The translations under genes and the position numbers were made by a program. The notes under the pieces are model-generated. The model saw only the letters and a list, made by a program, of their open reading frames with translations, searched no databases and was not told where the DNA came from. From assembly GCA_013112545.1 (NCBI GenBank), contig JABFGJ010000002.1, positions 124,001-188,000 on the forward strand: 64,000 bases of DNA, given 5' to 3'. This DNA is from Bacteroidota bacterium. Lineage in GTDB: Bacteria; Bacteroidota; Bacteroidia; Flavobacteriales_E; Vicingaceae. Of this stretch, positions 27,367-35,106 are shown piece after piece. Positions within the stretch are counted from its first letter, which is position 1, and every line of letters starts with the position of its first letter.

Positions 27367-28165
27367 TTTAATATTGATTATTATATCAGTATTTTTTATA
27401 TCATGCAATACAAATAGTAGTAGAATAGATAAATTAATCGAGAAAGCAAATGTATTGTATTCTGAAAAAGAATATGAACAAGTCATTAAAAATGATAATG
27501 AAATTATTAAACTTAATCCTCAATTACATCAGATTTATTTTCAAAGGAGTTTATCAAAATACAATACAGAGGATCTAAAAGGAGCATTGGAAGACATTAA
27601 TAATGCAATTAACATTAAAAAAGAAGGAGAGTATTTTTATCATAAAGCGAGATTTTTCGAGAAGATGAACAAAATTGATTCAGCAATAGCTTATTATACC
27701 CTTGCAGTTAAATTAGACTCTAATTTATATGAAGCATTTAATAACAGAGGGCTTTTATATAAATCAAATAGAAAGTATCAATTGGCTCTTACCGATTTTA
27801 ATAAAGCACTTGAGCTTGACCCTAACAATTCAATTTTATATAATAACAGAGCAACCCTGTATCAGGAATTAGAAAATCAAGAAAAAGCAATAGAGGACTT
27901 TACTAAAGCAATTAAAATTAACGAATTATCATATTATTATAGAAGTAGAGCTGCATCGTATGCATTTATTAATAAATTTAATAAGGCGTTAAGCGATTTA
28001 AACAAGGCTATTGAACTCGACCCATCTAATTCAATGGCTTTTAATGATAGAGGTCTTTTGAATAACATAAGTGGAGATAGAGTAAAAGCCTGTTCAGATT
28101 GGAAAAAAGCGGAAGAACTTGGCAGCACTGAGGCAAGATATTACATTAATAAATTTTGTTTGTAA
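27341..28165 (+). CDS. TPR lipoprotein, candidate immunity partner
   Basis: A 274-residue lipoprotein starting at ATG 27341 (an alternative ATG lies at 27332). The leader KKKNNLILIIISVFFISC gives a lipobox. It is followed by six or seven tetratricopeptide repeats, for example AFNNRGLLYKSNRKYQLALTDFNKALELDPNNS and AFINKFNKALSDLNKAIELDPSNS, which bind protein partners. It overlaps the Rhs fragment by ~26 bases, the position usually taken by the immunity gene of a polymorphic toxin. TPR lipoproteins are common in Bacteroidota, so immunity is only a hypothesis. Confidence 0.8.
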   Translation: MEILKKKNNLILIIISVFFISCNTNSSRIDKLIEKANVLYSEKEYEQVIKNDNEIIKLNPQLHQIYFQRSLSKYNTEDLKGALEDINNAINIKKEGEYFYHKARFFEKMNKIDSAIAYYTLAVKLDSNLYEAFNNRGLLYKSNRKYQLALTDFNKALELDPNNSILYNNRATLYQELENQEKAIEDFTKAIKINELSYYYRSRAASYAFINKFNKALSDLNKAIELDPSNSMAFNDRGLLNNISGDRVKACSDWKKAEELGSTEARYYINKFCL

Positions 28166-28182
28166 GAGTGGGTAGTGTTCAT

Positions 28183-28533
28183 CAGCTCCGCAGGGTTTGT
28201 AACTTCGTTTCGCAGGATTTACAATCCTGCATTGTCTTTCTAAACTTGTTTGATATTCCAAATATAAATAATTACTTGGTTCTGTTGCCGCAGGGTTACA
28301 AACAACTGCGGGGCTTTCATAAGAACATTCAGCTTTTTAGAACACCCAGCGGAGCAGGGTGTCTTTTTTATAATCAGTGGAAAAAGTATGGGGTTTGGTT
28401 AGGGAAAGAGATAAAACATAATACAATTTGATATTGAAAAAAGAACACTCCAAAGGAACACTCCGCAAATTTTTTCCCAACAAAAAAAGGGACTGTTATT
28501 TCTAACAATCCCTTTATTCACTAAGTACCCGGA
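28183..28533. repeat. Long direct repeat, left copy (R1)
   Basis: About 350 bp with over 90% identity by eye to 30478-30873. Shared landmarks in order are the CTCCGCAGGGTTTGTAA start, GTAGGATT/GCAGGATT-type hairpin with AATCCTGC, CCGCAGGGTTACAAAC-CTGCGG hairpin, AACACCCAGCGGAGCAGGG, the doubled GGAACACTCC motif, a terminator hairpin and the 3' end of a tRNA-Leu-like sequence. R1 lacks a ~45-bp piece present in R2. The two copies enclose the DUF234-type ATPase gene. No protein-coding gene is convincing in 28166-28846. Confidence 0.9.
28288..28311. repeat. REP-like hairpin in R1
   Basis: CCGCAG and CTGCGG flank a GGTTACAAACAA loop. The equivalent in R2 is at 30628-30651. A companion hairpin GCAGGATT-tac-AATCCTGC is at 28212-28230. 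Confidence 0.6.
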
Positions 28534-28590
28534 GTCCCGCTCAAGCGGGACACGATCGCAATGATCACCCGATTTTAAGTATTCGGGTGC
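28526..28590 (-). pseudogene. tRNA-Leu-like degenerate copy in R1
   Basis: On the minus strand this has the acceptor 3' strand TCCGGGTA of the tRNA-Leu(UAA) at 30865, and a long variable arm whose stem changed from GGCC/GGCC to GATC/GATC with pairing kept. The T arm is replaced by an 8-bp palindrome GTCCCGCT-AGCGGGAC with a 2-base loop that cannot form a T loop. The CTTAAAA anticodon loop is present but the stem has a 3-base insertion, and the 5' half of the tRNA is missing. Confidence 0.7.
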
Positions 28591-28792
28591 AGCCGCAAAC
28601 CCTTACATTATGTTACATTTCTATACAAAAGGATGCAAAATAGAACAAAAGAACACTCTAAAGGAACACTCTAGTGTTATGTAGTTTCATTGAAAATTGA
28701 CATCTAAAAAACTAAATTTTTATATCTAACATATTCCTTTACATGATTCAAATACAAAAAAATGGAATACATTTTTAATTATCATTGGTTTT

Positions 28793-28838
28793 ATCCTCAG
28801 CCAAAAACAATAATTGTTTAGTACTTTTGGCTGAGGAT
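28793..28838 (+). promoter_or_regulatory. 14-bp inverted repeat overlapping the ATPase promoter
   Basis: ATCCTCAGCCAAAA (28793-28806) and TTTTGGCTGAGGAT (28825-28838) form a perfect inverted repeat. The right arm overlaps a -7 box TACTTTTG at 28822-28829. The ATPase start codon lies 8 bases after the repeat. It could be an operator, a leader hairpin or the end of a mobile unit. Confidence 0.6.
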
Positions 28839-28846
28839 AGAATATT

Positions 28847-30262
28847 ATGAGCAAAATTATTGGCAGAGAAAAAGAAATTATACAACTCGAAAAATTATTA
28901 GAGTCAAATAAATCAGAATTAGTCGTTATTTATGGTAGGCGTAGAGTTGGCAAAACCTTTCTTATAAGAGAAATATACAAAAAGCATACAATCTTTGAAG
29001 TATCAGGGATCCCAGATGGAAGCTATATAGATCAACTACAAAATTTCTATAATCAAATATGCAGTTTTCAAAAATCATTCACCAAAATAGACGTTCCTAA
29101 AAACTGGTTAGAAGCGTTTAATCTATTGGGTAAATATATAGATCGGAAAAGCAATACAGGGAAGAAAGTGATTTTTATAGATGAATTTCCATGGATGTAT
29201 ACTCATAAATCGAAATTTGTTCAAATGTTTGGTCATTTCTGGAATAGCTACTGCACAAAAAGAAACGACTTAATTGTTGTTATTTGTGGCTCAGCTGCTT
29301 CATTTATGGTTAACAAAGTGATGCAAGATCCAAAAGGATTGCATCATAGGGTAACATTACCAATTAGACTATTACCATTTAACCTTTATGAAACAGAATT
29401 ATTTTTAAAATCTAAAAAAGTAATCCTTGATAGATATTCTTACCTGCAACTATACATGGCAATAGGGGGAATTCCTCATTATTTAGAAAAAATAAATTCA
29501 GGAGACAGTGTTCCCGTTGCAATTGATAATCTGTGCTTTAAAAAGGGGGGATTATTGGTTAATGAATTCAACAATATATTTGCCTCATTATTTGATAATT
29601 CTGAAAATCATATTAAAATTATAGAGGCACTTGCCACATCTCAAAAAGGTATTACTCGTGAAAAATTGATTGCAAAAAGCAAAATTAACTCAGGAGGGAC
29701 TCTGAGCAAAACAATAGAGGAATTAAGTGAATCGGGATTTCTAACTGAATATGAACCGTACAACAAAACCTCTAAAGAAACATTATATAGACTAACTGAT
29801 GAATATTCACTATTCTACCTAAAGTATATAAAAAGTAATAAGGGAGGAAGTTGGAAGACTTTGTTTAGTTCAAGAAGTTATTCATCTTGGAGTGGATTTG
29901 CATTTGAAAATCTTTGTTTAAAACATAACACTCAAATATTAATCGGCTTAGGAATAAACGGAATAGATTCTAACAGTTCAAGTTGGCGAAATAACAATGC
30001 TCAAATTGACCTACTTATTGACAGAAGTGACAGATCAATTAATATTTGTGAATTAAAATTTAGTGAGAGTCAGTTTACCATTAGTAAATCTTATGCTGAT
30101 AACATAAGCAATAAGAAGAAGGAATTCATAGCAGAAATGAAAGAAAGAAAAAATGTATTCGTAACATTTGTGACCACATTTGGAGTAAAGAAAAATAATC
30201 ATAGCTTGAAAGTAATGGATAATCAAATAACCATGGATAGCTTATTTGAAAGAGATAGGTAA
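28847..30262 (+). CDS. ATP-binding protein of the archaeal-ATPase/DUF234 type
   Basis: A 471-residue P-loop ATPase. Walker A is YGRRRVGKTFLI (about residues 29-40), Walker B is KVIFIDEFPWM, sensor 1 region is VVICGSAASFM. A winged-helix segment follows (GITREKLIAKSKINSGGTLSKTIEELSESGFL, ~265-300). The C-terminus (~350-460) is a DUF234-like PD-(D/E)XK nuclease-like region with AQIDLLIDRSDRSINICELKFSE, where D and ELK fit the catalytic positions. These genes spread horizontally and are linked to mobile DNA, but their function is unclear. It is flanked by the R1 and R2 repeats and carries its own palindromic promoter, so it looks like a self-contained cargo gene. Confidence 0.85.
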   Translation: MSKIIGREKEIIQLEKLLESNKSELVVIYGRRRVGKTFLIREIYKKHTIFEVSGIPDGSYIDQLQNFYNQICSFQKSFTKIDVPKNWLEAFNLLGKYIDRKSNTGKKVIFIDEFPWMYTHKSKFVQMFGHFWNSYCTKRNDLIVVICGSAASFMVNKVMQDPKGLHHRVTLPIRLLPFNLYETELFLKSKKVILDRYSYLQLYMAIGGIPHYLEKINSGDSVPVAIDNLCFKKGGLLVNEFNNIFASLFDNSENHIKIIEALATSQKGITREKLIAKSKINSGGTLSKTIEELSESGFLTEYEPYNKTSKETLYRLTDEYSLFYLKYIKSNKGGSWKTLFSSRSYSSWSGFAFENLCLKHNTQILIGLGINGIDSNSSSWRNNNAQIDLLIDRSDRSINICELKFSESQFTISKSYADNISNKKKEFIAEMKERKNVFVTFVTTFGVKKNNHSLKVMDNQITMDSLFERDR

Positions 30263-30482
30263 ACCTTATTGTCAGCCATAAGAATCTATTACTCTATACA
30301 TTTGGCTATGGATAGATTAACTCAAAAATATCTTTTCTGAATTATTTATGTGCCAAATCAGTAAGAAGGAACGTACAGTTTGGCACAGCAATATCTATAC
30401 TTCACAAACCAAAGAAGATAATAGCTAAATCCACTACTTTCGCTTCCTTTTTATGAATTATAAGCGAAAGTACCACTCAGCT

Positions 30483-30505
30483 CCGCAGGGTTTGTAACCC
30501 TGCGG
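30483..30505. repeat. REP-like perfect hairpin
   Basis: CCGCAGGGTT and AACCCTGCGG pair perfectly over 10 bp with a 3-base loop. It is the most complete copy of the CCGCAGGGTT family that also occurs at 25872, 28288 and 30628. Confidence 0.7.
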
Positions 30506-30627
30506 CACATTTATACTTTTATAAATTATGTTCATTTATCAACTTCGTTTCGTAGGATTTACAATCCTGCATTGTCTTTCTAAACTTGTTTGATATTTCA
30601 AATATAAATAATTACTTGGTTCTGTTG

Positions 30628-30651
30628 CCGCAGGGTTACAAACCACTGCGG
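30628..30651. repeat. REP-like hairpin in R2
   Basis: CCGCAG and CTGCGG flank GGTTACAAACCA; the direct counterpart of 28288-28311. Confidence 0.6.
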
Positions 30652-30820
30652 AGCTTTTCATAAGAACATTTTGCTTTTTAGAACACCCAGCGGAGCAGGG
30701 GCTTTTTTATAATCAGAGGAAAAAATATGGAGTTTAGTTAGGGAAAGAGATAAAACATAATATAATTTGATATTGTAAAAAGAACACTCCAAAGGAACAC
30801 TCCGCAAATTTTTTCCCAAC

Positions 30821-30854
30821 AAAAAAAGGGACTGTTATTTCTAACAATCCCTTT
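30821..30854 (-). terminator. Terminator of the tRNA cluster
   Basis: On the minus strand AAAGGGATTGTTA pairs with TAACAGTCCCTTT (one mismatch) and is followed by a T-run. It lies 11 bases past the tRNA-Leu 3' end. A near-identical copy sits in R1 at about 28482-28516. Confidence 0.8.
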
Positions 30855-30864
30855 ATTCATAAAG

Positions 30865-30949
30865 TACCCGGAGCCGGGGTCGAACCGGCACGGCCGCAAT
30901 GGCCACAGGATTTTAAGTCCTGCGTGTCTACCAATTCCACCACCCGGGC
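30865..30949 (-). tRNA. tRNA-Leu (anticodon UAA)
   Basis: Class II tRNA, 85 bases. Acceptor GCCCGGG pairs with TCCGGGT (two G-U pairs), the D arm has AATTGGTAGACAC, anticodon stem CAGGA/TCCTG with loop CTTAAAA (anticodon TAA), variable arm stem GGCC-attgc-GGCC, and T arm CCGG-TTCGACC-CCGG. CCA is not encoded. It is the last gene of the minus-strand tRNA cluster. Confidence 0.96.
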
Positions 30950-31039
30950 ATTGGTACACCTCAATTGATTTACAACAACTAAGGGACACTTCCATTTTAA
31001 CTGATAAATCAGTTTAATTTTTTCAATACAATAAGAACA

Positions 31040-31098
31040 TGATCGCAATGACCATCCCGCTTTAGGCGGGACGTGTCTACCAATTCCACCACCCGGGC
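31040..31098 (-). pseudogene. tRNA-Leu-like degenerate copy with rewritten anticodon stem
   Basis: This copy lies 149 bp upstream of the intact tRNA-Leu(UAA) and shares its 5' flank. The first half is intact: acceptor GCCCGGG and the whole D arm. The anticodon stem is TCCCG/CGGGA instead of CAGGA/TCCTG, still 5 bp, with loop CCTAAAG that keeps TAA at the anticodon position. The variable arm GGTC-attgc-GATC still pairs. After that the T arm and acceptor 3' strand are absent, so a normal tRNA cannot form. Confidence 0.75.
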
Positions 31099-31170
31099 AT
31101 TGGTACACCTCAATTGTTTTACAACAACTAAGGGACAATCCACTTTAATAATCTTCTTAAAAGAAAATTG

Positions 31171-31243
<73 letters not shown>

Positions 31244-31294
31244 TTATATTATTATTTAGAATTCATTCGAATCCTTTTTATTTTAAAGAACCAT

Positions 31295-31365
31295 GCGACC
31301 CCGATTCGCCGCGGCGAACCGTGCTCTTCGACTGAGCCTGTCCGCCTTTGGAGGACTACTCTCGC
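31295..31365 (-). pseudogene. tRNA-Gly-like degenerate unit 1
   Basis: On the minus strand it starts GCGAGAGTAG like the real tRNA-Gly, then has an inserted palindromic GTCCTCCAAAGGCGGAC-type stretch in the D arm, then CTCAGT, then the anticodon arm replaced by the 14-bp palindrome TTCGCCGCGGCGAA (31305-31318), then GGGGTCGC. The T arm and acceptor 3' strand are missing. Confidence 0.75.
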
Positions 31366-31416
31366 TTATATTATTATTTAGAATTCATTCGAATCCTTTT
31401 TATTTTAAAGAACCAT

Positions 31417-31487
31417 GCGACCCCGATTCGCCGCGGCGAACCGTGCTTATCAACTGAGCCTGTCCGCCTTTGGAGGACTACTCTCGC
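31417..31487 (-). pseudogene. tRNA-Gly-like degenerate unit 2
   Basis: Same architecture as unit 1, with the TTCGCCGCGGCGAA palindrome at 31427-31440 and the same D-arm insertion. It differs from unit 1 mainly in TTATCA for CTTCG near the D arm. Confidence 0.75.
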
Positions 31488-31538
31488 TTATATTATTATT
31501 TAGAATTCATTCGAATCCTTTCTATTTTAAAGAACCAC

Positions 31539-31609
31539 GCGACTTCGATTCGCCGCGGCGAACCGTGCTTATCAACTGAGCCTGTCCGCCTTTGGAGGAC
31601 TACTCTCGC
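31539..31609 (-). pseudogene. tRNA-Gly-like degenerate unit 3
   Basis: Same architecture, palindrome at 31549-31562. It carries CACGCGACTTCGA where units 1 and 2 have CATGCGACCCCGA, so it is the most diverged unit and is nearest the promoter. Confidence 0.75.
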
Positions 31610-31657
31610 TTATAAATTCTAATTCTTTCGAATGTTTTTATCTTTTTAAAGAACTAT

Positions 31658-31706
31658 ACCCTTTTTGAAGGGGCTACAAAAGTAATATTTTTTTCAAATT
31701 TTACAA
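31658..31706 (-). promoter_or_regulatory. Promoter of the tRNA cluster with leader hairpin
   Basis: On the minus strand TTG (31706-31704) and TACTTTTG (31684-31677) are spaced by 19 bp, followed directly by a CCCCTTC-aaa-AAGGG hairpin. It would transcribe the three degenerate Gly units, tRNA-Gly, the degenerate Leu copy and tRNA-Leu in one precursor. Confidence 0.65.
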
Positions 31707-31716
31707 CGAAATAAAA

Positions 31717-34410
31717 TTATTTTCCACCAACCATTTTTTTAATTTCATTTAGCTTGAATAAAGCTTCAACTGGGGTTAGTGTATCTATCTCAATTTTAGT
31801 TAACTCTTCCTTTATATTTTCCAAAACAGGGTCGTCAAGTTGGAAAAAACTAAGCTGAAAATCATCTGTTTTTTGACCAACCTCCGCAATTTTATCTTCA
31901 ATTTCGGCAGAAGAGTTCTTTTTTTCCAGCGATTCTAACAATTGATTTGCTCTTCGTATTAGTGAAGCTGGCATACCTGCCATTTTTGCTACGTGAATTC
32001 CAAAACTGTGATTGCTTCCACCCGGAACCAACTTTCTCATAAAAATGATTTTTTTAGCGATTTCTTTTACAGAAACATTAAAGTTTTTAATTCGTTTAAA
32101 ACTTTTAGTCATTTCATTTAGCTCGTGATAGTGGGTCGCAAACAATGTTTTTGGTCGTGCTATTTTGTTTTCATGTAAAAATTCAGCTATTGCCCAGGCT
32201 ATCGAAATTCCATCATAAGTGCTTGTTCCTCTACCAATTTCATCCAGTAGAATTAAACTTCTTGGTGATATATTATTCAAGATGCTAGCCGTTTCATTCA
32301 TTTCTACCATAAAGGTTGATTCGCCTGAAGAGATGTTGTCAGAAGCTCCAACACGTGTAAATATTTTATCAACGAGACCAATTTTTGCATGCTTTGCAGG
32401 CACAAAGCTTCCCAATTGAGCCATGAGGGTGATTAAGGCCGTTTGTCTCAGCAAAGCAGATTTTCCAGACATGTTGGGGCCAGTAATCATAATGATTTGC
32501 TGGCTTTCGTTATCTAAATAAATATCATTTGAAATATATTCTTCGCCTAGTGGTATTTGCTGCTCAATAACGGGGTGTCGCCCTTCTTTTATATCTAAAG
32601 TTAAACTTTCGTTTACCTCGGGCTTTGTGTAATTGTTAAGTTCAGCAATAGTAGCAAAACTTAACAAACAATCGATTCTAGCAATGAGGCTTGCGTTTAA
32701 TTGAATAGGAGAGATGTAGTCTGCGGTTTCAAGTACTAGGTTGTTGTACAAAGAAGTTTCAAGACTTAGAATTTTTTCTTCGGCTCCTAATATTTTTGAT
32801 TCATACTCTTTTAGCTCTTCAGTAATATATCGTTCAGCATTAACAAGTGTTTGCTTTCGAATCCACTCTTCTGGGACTTTGTCTTTATGAGAATTTCGAA
32901 CCTCTATATAATATCCAAAAACATTATTAAAAGCAATTTTCAAAGAGCTAATTCCAGTTCGCTCTATCTCCCTTTGTTGCATGGCAAGTAAATAGCTTTT
33001 ACCTGTTTGTTGTAGGCCTCTTAACTCGTCTAATTCTCTATTTACTCCTTGTTTAATAACATTTCCTTTGGCCACTATTACAGGTGGCTCGTCTTGTAAT
33101 TGCTGTTCAATTTTCTCACGAATACTATGGCAAGGATTTAATTGTTCGGCTATTTTTTTTAATGCAGGGTTTTCAGATTCTTGACATTTTGTTTTGATGG
33201 GTTCAATGGCATTCAGTGCAATTTTTAGCTGCAATAATTCTCTAGGGCTTATACGGGCAACCGAAACTTTAGAAATTAGGCGTTCTATGTCTCCAATTTG
33301 ATGCAATTGATTCCGAATAGAATTCGAAAAATCTTTGTGCTTTAGAAGGTACTCAACAGATGACAAGCGATCTTGTATGGGTTTCAATTCTTTTAAAGGC
33401 AATGCAATCCATCGTTTTAGCATACGCCCGCCCATGGGAGAGATGGTTTCGTCTAAAACATCAATTAAAGTTGTTGCTCCTTCATTAGTTGAAAAAATCA
33501 ACTCCAAGTTTCGAATTGTAAATCGATCAAGCCAAACATATTTATCGGCTTCTATTCTTGAAATTGAGTTTATGTGTTTTAGTTTGTCATGCCTAGTGTC
33601 GGCTAAATAATATAATGCTGCACCAGCAGCAATTATTCCTTCTTCTAGTCTTTCAATACCAAAACCTTTTAGAGATTTTGTTTCAAAGTGTTTTAAAAGC
33701 GTTTCATTTCCAAAGTCTTCTGAAAATACCCAATCTTCTAACATATAAGTAAAGAAACTTGTGCCAAAAGCTTCTTCAAACTGTTTTCTCTTTTGTTTTT
33801 GGAATAAAATTTCACTAGGCTGAAAACTTTGCAATAATTTGTCAATATGTTCTGCATCTCCTTGAGCCAACAAAAACTCCCCTGTTGAAATATCTAAAAA
33901 AGATACACCAATATGTTTGTTGGAAAAGTGAACTGCTGCTAAAAAATTATTCGTTTTTTGGTTTAAAACCTCGTCATTAAATGAAACGCCAGGTGTTACC
34001 ATTTCGGTGATTCCTCGTTTCACTATCGTTTTCGTTTGTTTGGGATCTTCTAATTGGTCGCAAATTGCAACTCTATATCCTGCACGAACTAGCTTAGGTA
34101 AATAAGTATTAATAGAATGATGTGGAAAGCCAGCTAATTCGATTTCGTTTGCAGACCCATTGTGTCGTTTAGTTAAAACTATGCCTAAAACCTTGGAAGT
34201 CTTAATGGCATCTTCTCCAAAAGTCTCATAAAAATCACCAACTCGAAAAAGCAATAAAGCATCCGGATGCTTGGATTTTATTTGATGATATTGTTTCATC
34301 AAAGGAGTTTCGGACTTTGGTTTTTGGGATTTCGCTTTCTTACTCAAATTTAGATTTTTAAGGTGGTCTAAATTAATACAAGCCTTTAAAATTCGAGCAT
34401 TTAAAACCAT
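31717..34410 (-). CDS. mutS: DNA mismatch repair protein MutS
   Basis: An 897-residue MutS, recognising base mismatches. The mismatch-binding domain has [20 protein letters not shown] (Phe and Glu of the FxE motif within it), and the ATPase has Walker [14 protein letters not shown], the MxE-type [10 protein letters not shown], Walker [17 protein letters not shown] and [11 protein letters not shown]. The ATG at 34410 gives a 37-residue lead before MKQYHQIK; a TTG at 34347 ([21 protein letters not shown]) better fits the usual length. Divergent from the SpoU methyltransferase gene. Confidence 0.96.
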   Translation of the reverse strand: MVLNARILKACINLDHLKNLNLSKKAKSQKPKSETPLMKQYHQIKSKHPDALLLFRVGDFYETFGEDAIKTSKVLGIVLTKRHNGSANEIELAGFPHHSINTYLPKLVRAGYRVAICDQLEDPKQTKTIVKRGITEMVTPGVSFNDEVLNQKTNNFLAAVHFSNKHIGVSFLDISTGEFLLAQGDAEHIDKLLQSFQPSEILFQKQKRKQFEEAFGTSFFTYMLEDWVFSEDFGNETLLKHFETKSLKGFGIERLEEGIIAAGAALYYLADTRHDKLKHINSISRIEADKYVWLDRFTIRNLELIFSTNEGATTLIDVLDETISPMGGRMLKRWIALPLKELKPIQDRLSSVEYLLKHKDFSNSIRNQLHQIGDIERLISKVSVARISPRELLQLKIALNAIEPIKTKCQESENPALKKIAEQLNPCHSIREKIEQQLQDEPPVIVAKGNVIKQGVNRELDELRGLQQTGKSYLLAMQQREIERTGISSLKIAFNNVFGYYIEVRNSHKDKVPEEWIRKQTLVNAERYITEELKEYESKILGAEEKILSLETSLYNNLVLETADYISPIQLNASLIARIDCLLSFATIAELNNYTKPEVNESLTLDIKEGRHPVIEQQIPLGEEYISNDIYLDNESQQIIMITGPNMSGKSALLRQTALITLMAQLGSFVPAKHAKIGLVDKIFTRVGASDNISSGESTFMVEMNETASILNNISPRSLILLDEIGRGTSTYDGISIAWAIAEFLHENKIARPKTLFATHYHELNEMTKSFKRIKNFNVSVKEIAKKIIFMRKLVPGGSNHSFGIHVAKMAGMPASLIRRANQLLESLEKKNSSAEIEDKIAEVGQKTDDFQLSFFQLDDPVLENIKEELTKIEIDTLTPVEALFKLNEIKKMVGGK

Positions 34411-34475
34411 AGACTTATCAATAGTTTTTCACAATAATTCTAATCAAAGGAATAGGAACTATAAACTTGAATAAA

Positions 34476-34483
34476 TAGATTTG
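34476..34483 (+). promoter_or_regulatory. -7 box of the SpoU methyltransferase gene
   Basis: TAGATTTG matches TAnnTTTG and lies 13-19 bases before the candidate start codons. A -33 box is not obvious. Confidence 0.4.
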
Positions 34484-34495
34484 TAAAAAGGAATT

Positions 34496-35038
34496 TTGCA
34501 GGTGAATAGAAAATTAGCGAATGAAGAATTAGGCCGCCCTAGTGTTGAAGAATTTAAGCGATCTTCAAAAAATCCGATTGTTGTAGTCTTAGATAATGTG
34601 CGTAGTTTTAATAATGTGGGTTCGGTTTTTAGAACTTCAGATGCATTTGCAATCGAATCCATTGCGCTTTGTGGTATTACAGCTCAACCTCCTCATCGAG
34701 AGATAAATAAAACAGCTTTAGGTGCCACCGAATCTGTCGATTGGGAGTATTTTTCCGATACTTTAGACGCTATCAAAGTGCTTAAGAGCAAGGGTTACCT
34801 TGTGTATGCTATAGAACAAGCTGAAAACAGTATTTCTTTAGAGCAATTTAAGGTAAATGTAGGGGAAAAAATTGCCATCATTATGGGGCATGAAGTGAAT
34901 GGGGTTAGCCAAGAAGCGATTAATATGGCTGATGGTGTTATTGAAATTCCACAAGATGGAACAAAACATTCGCTTAATATTTCTGTTAGTGCAGGCGTTG
35001 TTCTATGGGACTTAATAGCTAAAATCAAAAAAGCTTGA
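34496..35038 (+). CDS. SpoU (TrmH)-family RNA methyltransferase
   Basis: A ~180-residue SPOUT-class methyltransferase, using SAM to 2'-O-methylate tRNA or rRNA. It contains VVVLDNVRSFNNVGSVFRTSDAFAIESIALCGI (motif 1 with the catalytic Arg and Asn), IAIIMGHEVNGVSQEAINMADGVIEIPQDGTKHSLNISVSAGVVLWDL (motifs 2 and 3 with the knot). No N-terminal substrate-binding domain is present, so it is the short form. The start is TTG 34496 or GTG 34502; no ATG precedes the conserved region. The next reading frame overlaps slightly if read from 35035. Confidence 0.92.
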   Translation: MQVNRKLANEELGRPSVEEFKRSSKNPIVVVLDNVRSFNNVGSVFRTSDAFAIESIALCGITAQPPHREINKTALGATESVDWEYFSDTLDAIKVLKSKGYLVYAIEQAENSISLEQFKVNVGEKIAIIMGHEVNGVSQEAINMADGVIEIPQDGTKHSLNISVSAGVVLWDLIAKIKKA

Positions 35039-35106
35039 AACAAGTTTTCAATGTAAATCTAATTTTTATGGCACGGACTTTGAAATTATCGTCTAAAATT
35101 TGGATT

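Larger units (their letters stand above)
30478..30873. repeat. Long direct repeat, right copy (R2)
   Basis: The right counterpart of R1 (28183-28533). It runs into the intact tRNA-Leu(UAA) gene at 30865, so the repeat contains the tRNA's 3' end and its terminator. Compared with R1 it holds an extra segment (about 30498-30542) that includes a complete REP hairpin. Apart from repeat and hairpins, 30263-30864 contains no gene I can support. Confidence 0.9.
31244..31609 (-). repeat. Three tandem 122-bp tRNA-Gly-derived repeat units
   Basis: CTACTCTCGC, the 5' start of tRNA-Gly on the minus strand, recurs at 31234, 31356, 31478 and 31600, exactly 122 bp apart. Each unit is a ~51-bp AT-rich spacer (TTATATTATTATTTAGAATT...AAAGAACCA) plus a ~71-bp degenerate tRNA-Gly. 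The spacer resembles the sequence upstream of the whole array (31610-31660). Units 2 and 3 share TGCTTATCAACTGAG; unit 1 has TGCTCTTCGACTGAG. Confidence 0.9.

Noticed and set aside
28156-28431. A 91-codon plus-strand frame after the TPR lipoprotein
   Set aside because: It lies entirely in the R1 repeat, follows the hairpins rather than any protein-like composition, and has no credible start signal.
31244-31609. CRISPR array
   Set aside because: The repeats are 122 bp with no unique spacers; the units are tRNA-derived and no cas gene is present.
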